Assembly: GCA_959606905.1 (NCBI GenBank)
Contig: CAUHML010000007.1
Location: 30,802-94,801 of the forward strand
Length of the DNA: 64,000 nucleotides
DNA from: an uncultured Bacteroides sp.
GTDB taxonomy: Bacteria; Bacteroidota; Bacteroidia; Bacteroidales; Bacteroidaceae
Reading direction: 5' to 3'
Below the pieces are notes generated by a model. It did not search any database, was not told the origin of the DNA, and saw only the letters and a list, made by a program, of their open reading frames with translations. Shown here in pieces: positions 46,253-52,101 of the stretch. Position 1 is the first letter of the stretch. Every line of letters starts with the position of its first letter. The position numbers and the translations under genes were made by a program.

Positions 46253-46425
46253 GGATTTATCAGATGCAAATTTCACCTGTTGCTTCTTGATTGCGACATC
46301 TTGAAGTGCATTTCTTACAAATTCTTCCTCCTGTCGGAGCGTAATTGGTAAGAAAAGCCGTCGTATCAAGCTATTTCAACAGCTGTGTAGAAGCATCCGT
46401 AAATTCCCGCCCGGCGATGACAAAG
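46253..46425 (+). promoter_or_regulatory. Structured leader copy 7 (divergent subclass)
   Basis: Stems: GATGC/GCATC; CTGTTG (46277-46282) with CAACAG (46377-46382); CTTGAT (46286-46291) with ATCAAG (46365-46370); CGAC/GTCG; TTTCTTAC (46311-46318) with GTAAGAAA (46348-46355); AATT/AATT and CTCC/GGAG around the AATTCTTCC...CGTAATT loop. ACCTTTTATAATTG lies about 65 bp upstream (46180). Leads the gene at 46474. Confidence 0.68.
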
Positions 46426-46473
46426 ATCGCAAGTGCAGGGAAAACAAAATGTTTCACTAAACAAATTTTAACA

Positions 46474-46758
46474 ATGAAAGAATATCCGAACATCATGCAA
46501 ACCAAAGAGTTTGAACTTGCAAAGCAGGTAGAAATGGAGTTGAACAGCTATAGCTTCAATCCGAGAGTCTTTGCCGCATCAATTCCTATGATGCACCCTA
46601 CCAACCAGCAGTCACTGTACCGCCTTATACGTGAATGTCTCCGTGTCATGGCTGATGAAAGCAGACACTATGACGACCGGAACAACGCATCCCACCACGA
46701 GGCAAAAGCCATTATGGACTTTCTTAAAGACAATGAAAAATCAATCCCCATGATTTAA
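46474..46758 (+). CDS. Hypothetical protein behind leader 7 (94 aa)
   Basis: I start at the ATG at 46474 (MKEYPNIMQTKEFELAKQ), after leader 7; the frame is open upstream through the leader but that part is structured RNA. The helical protein has a His/Asp-rich segment (DESRHYDDRNNASHHEAKAIM). No family recognised. Confidence 0.65.
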   Translation: MKEYPNIMQTKEFELAKQVEMELNSYSFNPRVFAASIPMMHPTNQQSLYRLIRECLRVMADESRHYDDRNNASHHEAKAIMDFLKDNEKSIPMI

Positions 46759-46836
46759 TTAAGAGGATATGTGTCGGTCACTATTACAATACTGAAGACC
46801 GCTACGACGAAGGAAACAAGTAAAAACAGCGTAAAT

Positions 46837-47388
46837 ATGAAACAAATAATATGGACAAGCGAGGCTTTCTTCGACGATGAAGCGAGAAAAGCCTATGAAG
46901 CAGAGACGAGAGACAGGCTTGAGGATGACGGCTATTGCGTCAGCGACAACGAGTGGGCAGAGATTATTCAGGAATACCTCAGCGACGAGCGACAAAATCT
47001 CAACAAAGAGATTGACGGTGTCATAGTGGCATTTGCCGATCTTGGTTTTTGGTATGGCAGACGGCAAGGCTACAAGATTCTCAACTGCAATGTCAATGAC
47101 ATCTTCAGCATATCGGAAGATGATAACGAATGGTTTGGAGATGGCTTTAATATCCGTAGCAGGCATACGCATCATGATGGCACTCACCACGTCCTCTACA
47201 GAGTGGCAAAGAACCGGGAAGATGCTGAGAGAATTGCAGAACAAATCTATGAATGTCAGATGGACGAGCAGAATTTTAGAAAGCGTACCCGTTCCCTATA
47301 TCCGTATGTAGCACACATATACGGGTGGAAATCAAGACGGTTTGACAAATGGAAACAAAACGACATTATTAGGGTTAATGCCTTGTGA
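46837..47388 (+). CDS. Hypothetical protein (183 aa) at the end of the leader array
   Basis: The ATG at 46837 is chosen (MKQIIWTSEAFFDDEARKA); an upstream in-frame extension has no coding character. The soluble protein holds an acidic N terminus and a His-rich loop (SRHTHHDGTHHVLYR), then a basic C terminus. Its layout suggests an element-borne anti-restriction or regulatory protein, but no motif proves this. Followed by a terminator. Confidence 0.65.
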   Translation: MKQIIWTSEAFFDDEARKAYEAETRDRLEDDGYCVSDNEWAEIIQEYLSDERQNLNKEIDGVIVAFADLGFWYGRRQGYKILNCNVNDIFSISEDDNEWFGDGFNIRSRHTHHDGTHHVLYRVAKNREDAERIAEQIYECQMDEQNFRKRTRSLYPYVAHIYGWKSRRFDKWKQNDIIRVNAL

Positions 47389-47441
47389 CGATACGGGACA
47401 AGTAAAGCGTCGGACGCAAAAACTAATCAGATAGACAGGAG

Positions 47442-47467
47442 AAGCTCGCCACATGGCGGGCTTTTTT
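47442..47467 (+). terminator. Strong terminator at the end of the plus-strand accessory genes
   Basis: AAGCTCGCC pairs with GGCGGGCTT around a 4-nt loop and is followed by a T tract. Last plus-strand feature before the minus-strand rhs archive. Confidence 0.85.
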
Positions 47468-47489
47468 GCCTTTTTCTTAAAATAGAGGG

Positions 47490-47560
47490 CCTTTTATAAT
47501 TTCCTCTTTTAAAACTCATACTGCCCCAACTGCCTGAGAGGGAATTGAAAGAGTCAACTT
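47490..47560. other. Junction: orphan leader motif abutting an rhs scrap
   Basis: CCTTTTATAATTTCC (47490-47504) is the motif that precedes the structured leaders, but no hairpin follows. Instead, 47514-47546 closely match the Rhs core around residue LRQLGQYE (main rhs at about 58431-58460), in minus-strand sense, ending in a stop. This marks where the T6SS segment meets the leader array. Confidence 0.6.
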
Positions 47561-47563
47561 ATA

Positions 47564-47917
47564 TTAGGGTAAGACATTCTTCGCTAAAAATGATTTAATT
47601 ACATCAAATTCTACTTGGTTACATTTAATTTTAAAAATAGTCTTTTCTGTTGTTTTATAAACCATAATTAAATAATGGCCCTTATGATCAAACTTGATAT
47701 TATCCAAATCAGTTATTCCTTTACCTCCATTACCCCATCCACAAGAAAAATAATATTTCACCTGTTTTTTTTCTTTGTTAATATCTATAAAACCGTTATT
47801 ATTCAGTCCACAGACCACAATTAAGCGAAGGTTACTCTGTGTTTCTATATGCGAAGATACAGAGGGTTTAGAAAAAATAAACATACTCATAAATATATAT
47901 ATTAGCTCTATTTTCAT
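47564..47917 (-). CDS. Predicted secreted immunity protein of displaced cassette 1
   Basis: The 117-residue protein starts with a likely signal peptide (IELIYIFMSMFIFSKPSVSS) and continues as a small beta-rich domain (YYFSCGWGNGGKG, GHYLIMVYKTTEKTIFKIK). It directly follows the truncated toxin of cassette 1. A periplasmic immunity protein implies that the cognate toxin acts in the periplasm, for example on the wall or membrane. Family not recognised. Confidence 0.6.
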   Translation of the reverse strand: MKIELIYIFMSMFIFSKPSVSSHIETQSNLRLIVVCGLNNNGFIDINKEKKQVKYYFSCGWGNGGKGITDLDNIKFDHKGHYLIMVYKTTEKTIFKIKCNQVEFDVIKSFLAKNVLP

Positions 47918-48211
47918 CTACTTACATTCATTTAAAGATTTTATTTTATTTGCCAAATTAGAAGGAGTTACACCAAATAAAATATTCTTTTTATACCACG
48001 GGATTTTTATCTCATCAATTCCGGCGGCTTGGGCTGCTCCATATGCAAAACTAGCACATTGCCTGTTTCTAAGATTATATCCATTTCCATTCCCGTTTTT
48101 CGAAGCAAATTCATCAATATATTCTCTTAAATCGAGGATCTTTACTAATATAATTTCCCGTTGAGCTATCATAGAACCTGAAGAGTTTATATCTATATGC
48201 GGTATAAACAC
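47918..48211 (-). pseudogene. Displaced, frameshifted Rhs C-terminal toxin (cassette 1)
   Basis: The Rhs tail (AYRYKLFRFYDSSTGNYISKDP, read in pieces across 48138-48205) is in one frame. The toxin part (YIDEFASKNGNGNGYNLRNRQ, CASFAYGAAQAAGI and KIPWYKKNILFG) is in another, so the module is broken at about 48130. The lone Cys followed by ASFAYGAAQAAG recalls a papain-like/NlpC-type active site but no partner His is seen. The repeated cassette seam lies directly upstream on the minus strand. Confidence 0.55.
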
Positions 48212-48300
48212 TTTATTCAGAGGTCAGTGTTTTTAAAACTTTGTTTTTTATACAAGTTCCTAAAGCAAACCCAACGCATCTATTCCAAGCAACAAGAATA
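48182..48300. repeat. Cassette seam repeat, copy A
   Basis: About 110 bp shared by all displaced cassettes. In plus-strand order: an AGAGTTTATATCTATATGC block (end of the Rhs tail), TTATAAACACTTTATTCAGA, GGTCAGTGTTTTTAAAAC, then a TACAAGTTCC and AACGCATC stretch. It spans the last Rhs-core codons and the spacer before the previous immunity gene. Confidence 0.75.
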
Positions 48301-48464
48301 TTGCAAAGTCAAAGAGCTACTCCTACAAAAACAAGTTTTATAAAAAAGCATTTTAGTATCGTCCTACATCGAAACCCTGATGAACAGCAGGTTTAAGAGT
48401 AGAACATGGGACTTTATCTCATTCTCCTACTTGTTTATGTATTACAGAAAACAGGCATCCCATA

Positions 48465-49079
48465 TCAGAGTAGGACATTATCCCATTTTATCAAATCATA
48501 ATTATATTTTTCAGACTGTGCTCTGCTAAAAATATTCCAAATAAAACTTCTATTTAAGACTTCACTTTTTATGTCTTCAATTAGACTTAACTCACCAATT
48601 TTAAGATCTAAAATAATTGGGGTCTGATCAACCTCGTTCACAACATCTTTTGTAATATACTTAATATCTGTACGCTTAGACAAAAGAATTTGTCTTAATG
48701 TGTCATAAACATACAATCCTGATAAATTCGAGTTATTTGAATGTCCAGTTATACATTTAAATGCAATATCCAAACATATTACAACATTTAATGCTACAGC
48801 ATTAGCTACTCCTGGATAAGAGTCTGAATTTGGAACGTAATCATTCATCCGTATAAAGTTAGATTCAAAAGCCTCATTTTTTTTGTATTTATAGATATTA
48901 TCCCATAAATAATAAGACATTTGTTTTATTAGAAAATAGTTCCCAACATTGTATTGATCAACAATCATTTTATACATTTCTATAATTTTCTCACAATTAT
49001 AGAGAGAAAATAGAGCCGACTGTTGAATTGTGAAACTCTGTGTCTTTTCAATAATCTGTTTTTTATAAAAATCATACAT
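48465..49079 (-). CDS. Predicted cytosolic immunity protein of displaced cassette 2
   Basis: The 204-residue helical protein has no signal peptide (YDFYKKQIIEKTQSFTIQQSA; NVVICLDIAFKCITGHSNNS). It lies 22 bp downstream of the deaminase-like toxin, the expected place for its immunity. The helical repeat pattern recalls small DUF416-like proteins, but this is only a guess. A cytosolic location fits a nucleic-acid or nucleotide target. Confidence 0.6.
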   Translation of the reverse strand: MYDFYKKQIIEKTQSFTIQQSALFSLYNCEKIIEMYKMIVDQYNVGNYFLIKQMSYYLWDNIYKYKKNEAFESNFIRMNDYVPNSDSYPGVANAVALNVVICLDIAFKCITGHSNNSNLSGLYVYDTLRQILLSKRTDIKYITKDVVNEVDQTPIILDLKIGELSLIEDIKSEVLNRSFIWNIFSRAQSEKYNYDLIKWDNVLL

Positions 49080-49101
49080 AATATATAAATATTATTCCTA
49101 A

Positions 49102-49608
49102 TTAATGACATTCTACTTTAATTCCTGCATCTGTTAATTGCTGCATACAATTATGTTCACTAGGACCACAAGGCATTCTTTTCCATGTAGCCACAGCTTC
49201 AAGGTTATCAATATTCTTTAACAAGACTTCTTCTGCATGAAGGTTTTTACCATTTACATGTATTGTTGAAGTATTAAGTGGAGTTACACCTAATTCCTGG
49301 CACTTTGCCACTTGTCCAGGATCCAACCCATTACTTGATGCTGCAAATAAACCACCTGTTGCATCTTGTCCAACGGAAACTGTTCTACAAACTTCAGCTA
49401 AAAAATGATCAGCAGATTCGCTTATTTCTTTGGCTAGTTCTGTTAGAATTCCGAAAAGACCAAAGATATCTACCCAAGTGTTAGGATCGGGAACATAAAC
49501 ATATAAAGTAGGATTATTCCCTGCAAGCCCTATCGGGTCTTGGCTGATATAGTTTCCAGTATTTGGGTCGTAGTACCTGAAGAGTTTATATCTATGTGCA
49601 TTATAAAC
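49102..49608 (-). CDS. Displaced Rhs C-terminal module with deaminase-like toxin (cassette 2)
   Basis: An intact 168-codon frame starts in the Rhs tail ([20 protein letters not shown], then [15 protein letters not shown]) and continues to the junction [11 protein letters not shown]. The toxin domain carries HAE ([11 protein letters not shown]) and [10 protein letters not shown], the zinc-binding His-Glu and Cys pair of the cytidine-deaminase superfamily, here with six residues between the Cys. It would convert C or A bases in nucleic acid or nucleotides. No start codon of its own is evident; it is silent unless recombined onto an rhs gene. Confidence 0.7.
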   Translation of the reverse strand, partial: VYNAHRYKLFRYYDPNTGNYISQDPIGLAGNNPTLYVYVPDPNTWVDIFGLFGILTELAKEISESADHFLAEVCRTVSVGQDATGGLFAASSNGLDPGQVAKCQELGVTPLNTSTIHVNGKNLHAEEVLLKNIDNLEAVATWKRMPCGPSEHNCMQQLTDAGIKVECH

Positions 49609-49690
49609 ACTTTATTCAGAGGTCAGTGTTTTTAAAACATTGTTTTATGCAAGTTCCAAAAACAAACCCAACGCATCCACTTCAAACGCC
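49580..49690. repeat. Cassette seam repeat, copy B
   Basis: Same blocks as copy A (AGAGTTTATATCTATGTGC, TTATAAACACTTTATTCAGA, GGTCAGTGTTTTTAAAAC, CAAGTTCC, CCCAACGCATCCA). The adjoining Rhs-tail DNA (49510-49580) is close in sequence to the live rhs gene. Confidence 0.75.
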
Positions 49691-49734
49691 AAATGATAAA
49701 AGTCCTGCAAAATCAAAAATTTACTATTTATAAA

Positions 49735-50058
49735 TCAATCACCTGTTATTCGTATTTTTGTAATATATTCCTGTTTAAGTTTACTAAGTATATAATCAAT
49801 ATTTTTATTTGAGGATCTCTTTCTTAAACTTTCTAATTCACAAATAAATCTTTGTAATTCTTCATCAACAAACTGGACATTAGTTTTATAATAATCTTGT
49901 ATTTTAAATATCTCTGGAAACTCATTTTTATTTAAACCAGCTTTATTAAATAACCAATAATGAAAATTCTCATCAATTTCAAAAATTCCTTTTTTTTCTC
50001 CTGTTTTATTAAACAGCAAAATATCTAATCCCATAATATTTAATGATTTTAGTGACAT
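49735..50058 (-). CDS. Predicted immunity protein of displaced cassette 3
   Basis: The 107-residue protein (LDILLFNKTGEKKGIFEID; EELQRFICELESLRKRSS) has no signal peptide and overlaps the end of the cassette-3 toxin by 10 bp. Position defines it as the immunity gene; no family recognised. Confidence 0.6.
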   Translation of the reverse strand: MSLKSLNIMGLDILLFNKTGEKKGIFEIDENFHYWLFNKAGLNKNEFPEIFKIQDYYKTNVQFVDEELQRFICELESLRKRSSNKNIDYILSKLKQEYITKIRITGD

Positions 50059-50561
50059 CCTATTATTTTCTCATGATCTGCAAGTTCTTTGAATTCGCTT
50101 TCTGGAAAAGCAGTAACCATCTTTCCATTTGCCTCGACCACAACACGAGATTTATATAATGGTGTTATCCCATCCGAGTCAACTCCTATTGGTTTTTTAT
50201 ATGTTTTTTCGTATATAAACCGGTCTCCACTTTGGACCACTCTTTCAGGATTTCTAAATGTATCTCTAGCTATAGTTTTCCAATCTGATTTATTTCCAGA
50301 CCATTTACTTTTATGCTCCCAATCCGGATTGTTTCCAACATGTCTTTCTAACACATGATCAGATCCTGATTTTAAATCAATTGTAGAAGGTAAAGGAATT
50401 TCCTTTGTTAAACCCAATACATCTACCCAACTATTAGGTTCAGAGACATAAGAGTAAAGCGTAGGATTATTTCCAGCAAGTCCTATCGGGTCTTGACTAA
50501 TATAGCACCCTACATTAGGGTCGTAGAAACGGAAGAGGTTATATCTATATGCGTTATAAAC
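50049..50561 (-). CDS. Displaced Rhs C-terminal module, BECR-like nuclease candidate (cassette 3)
   Basis: The frame runs from the Rhs tail (RYNLFRFYDPNVGCYISQ, then [16 protein letters not shown]) through EPNSWVDVLGL into a 120-residue toxin. The toxin has HVLERHVGNN, SGDRFIYEKTYKKPIG, RVVVEANGKMVTAFPE. A His in HxxERH, then VVVE and T-x-F-P strands, are the pattern of the barnase/EndoU/colicin E5-D/RelE (BECR) RNase group. An RNase or tRNase activity is therefore likely. No start codon of its own; stored, not expressed as such. Confidence 0.65.
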   Translation of the reverse strand, partial: VYNAYRYNLFRFYDPNVGCYISQDPIGLAGNNPTLYSYVSEPNSWVDVLGLTKEIPLPSTIDLKSGSDHVLERHVGNNPDWEHKSKWSGNKSDWKTIARDTFRNPERVVQSGDRFIYEKTYKKPIGVDSDGITPLYKSRVVVEANGKMVTAFPESEFKELADHEKIIGCH

Positions 50562-50630
50562 ACTTTATTCAGAGGTCAACGTTTTTTCAAGTTGTTTTTT
50601 ACGCAAAGTCAAAAACAAACAACCTGCATC
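50533..50630. repeat. Cassette seam repeat, copy C
   Basis: Same blocks as copy A with more divergence (ATATCTATATGCGTTATAAA, CACTTTATTCAGAGGTCAAC, then a GTTTTTT-rich stretch and AACCTGCATCCCA). Confidence 0.7.
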
Positions 50631-50709
50631 CCAACAAAAGACCAAACATCCAAAAACTTGATACAACACTCAAAGAACACCCGCCTACAAAAATAATAAT
50701 ATAGGACTA

Positions 50710-51240
50710 TTATAGTCCAATTATCCAGCTATTATTATAGGCACTCAAATCATCATTTAAATAGGCTTTTAAATAACATAATAGATTCTTATATCGTGCC
50801 ATGCCATTTGTATCATATACCCATAACTCTGGTTCTTCTACTTCATCAAACCACACGATATAAATTCTTTCATATCCGTTTCCTTCTGCGGCATAAATAC
50901 TTATACGATTCTTTTTAAAAAGAGCGCACGCATCATTTGCCCAATTCTCAGAAACAGCAACAATTTGTTCCTTAATATTCTCTATATATGAAGAATCATT
51001 ATTTGCCCATAAACTCTCCATCTCTGTTAAACTTAGCCAGTCACCATGAGTTGCATTTTTCCAGTAGCCCAGCATCTGAAAACGACTCATAAGCATAGGT
51101 GAAGCCTTTCTATAAACTCCAGGTTCTAGCGTTGGTACTTTCTCAAACTGTTTATCTGCAACTCCAATAGGAGCTGGTAGACTTGTCAAAGTCTTATTTA
51201 CTTTAATAGCCTCTTCAATACATTTTTTTAATTGATCCAT
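50710..51240 (-). CDS. Predicted immunity protein of displaced cassette 4
   Basis: The 176-residue acidic cytosolic protein has the general look of SUKH-type (SMI1/KNR4-like) immunity proteins (YERIYIVWFDEVEEPELWVYD, SAYNNSWIIGL). It begins 7 bp after the cassette-4 toxin stop. Family placement is tentative; role follows from position. Confidence 0.6.
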   Translation of the reverse strand: MDQLKKCIEEAIKVNKTLTSLPAPIGVADKQFEKVPTLEPGVYRKASPMLMSRFQMLGYWKNATHGDWLSLTEMESLWANNDSSYIENIKEQIVAVSENWANDACALFKKNRISIYAAEGNGYERIYIVWFDEVEEPELWVYDTNGMARYKNLLCYLKAYLNDDLSAYNNSWIIGL

Positions 51241-51247
51241 TTCTTAA

Positions 51248-51769
51248 TTACTTTATAATTACTACTGAAGTATAATTCGTTCCTACCGGAATAGCCTGAG
51301 TTGCACCTCCAATATACGAATTAACCGATGGAGTGAGTGGCATAAAAGGACCATCTGTTTTTCCTCCCCAGCCAACATCTGGAATATGTCCCGCAACTTC
51401 TCCATTCTTAAACAAGTCAGGATTATTTATTTTATATGCTGTTGCAGCATCACTTGCAGCTTTTCTCACATCTTTAGGTACCGCCTGACGAGTTAATCCT
51501 CCTGTAGGAATCTGTTCATTCCATTTTTTTACAAATTCGTCTAACTCTTTCGCTTCTTTACTGTTTTTAGGAAACTTCTGTTGAATTTCTAAAACATTGT
51601 TGTTTACATTTGCGCATTTTAATCCCCAGAAATCGACACAAGAGTTGGTATCATTTACATATTTGTAAAATGCCAATCCCCCCTGTAAGTGTATAGGGTC
51701 TTGACTTAGGTAACTCCCTGAATTGGGGTCGTAGAAACGGAAGAGTTTATATCTATATGCATTATAGAC
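51248..51769 (-). CDS. Displaced Rhs C-terminal module with unknown toxin (cassette 4)
   Basis: Frame from the Rhs tail (AYRYKLFRFYDPNSGSYLSQ, then DPIHLQGGLAFYKYVND) through NSCVDFWGLK into a toxin of about 130 residues. The toxin holds LTRQAVPKDVRKAASDAA and AGHIPDVGWGGKTDGPFMPL. The GHxPDVxWGG core resembles HNH-like (GHH-type) polymorphic nucleases, though I could not confirm all metal ligands. The junction GLxFYKYVxDTNSxVDFWGL is the standard Rhs cleavage/variable boundary. Confidence 0.6.
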   Translation of the reverse strand, partial: VYNAYRYKLFRFYDPNSGSYLSQDPIHLQGGLAFYKYVNDTNSCVDFWGLKCANVNNNVLEIQQKFPKNSKEAKELDEFVKKWNEQIPTGGLTRQAVPKDVRKAASDAATAYKINNPDLFKNGEVAGHIPDVGWGGKTDGPFMPLTPSVNSYIGGATQAIPVGTNYTSVVIIK

Positions 51770-51830
51770 ACTTTATTCAGAGGTCAGCGTTTTTAAAACA
51801 TTGTTTTTATACAAGTTCAAAATAAACGGC
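51741..51830. repeat. Cassette seam repeat, copy D
   Basis: Same blocks as copy A (AGAGTTTATATCTATATGC, ACTTTATTCAGAGGTCAGCG, TTTTTAAAACATTG, TACAAGTTC). Confidence 0.75.
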
Positions 51831-52101
51831 AAAAACCTCACAAGCATCAAATAACAAAAGCCCTGCAAAATCAAAGATCTACCACTGCAAATATAATGCA
51901 TATTAACCAGACTTACCTCAATTCTGTTGAACAAAAAATCATGTTCATTAGAAATTATTATTAAAAAGGTATTTCAGTGTTGTCTTACATCTAAAGACTT
52001 ATGAGCAGTAGGCTTAGTTGAACGCGGTACTTTTTCTCACAGCCCTTCTGTGCCCATCCAATAACAAGTTGAAATAGTCAATCGGCATTAAGGAAAGACA
52101 A
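51831..52101. other. Spacer between cassette 4 and the Fic gene
   Basis: No gene. It carries a seam-derived stretch (AAAAGCCCTGCAAAATCAAAG near 51870) and, at about 51966-52020, a copy of a repeat (CAGTGTTGTCTTACATCTAAAG) also seen near 48350 and upstream of the recombinase gene at 55620. Confidence 0.5.
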
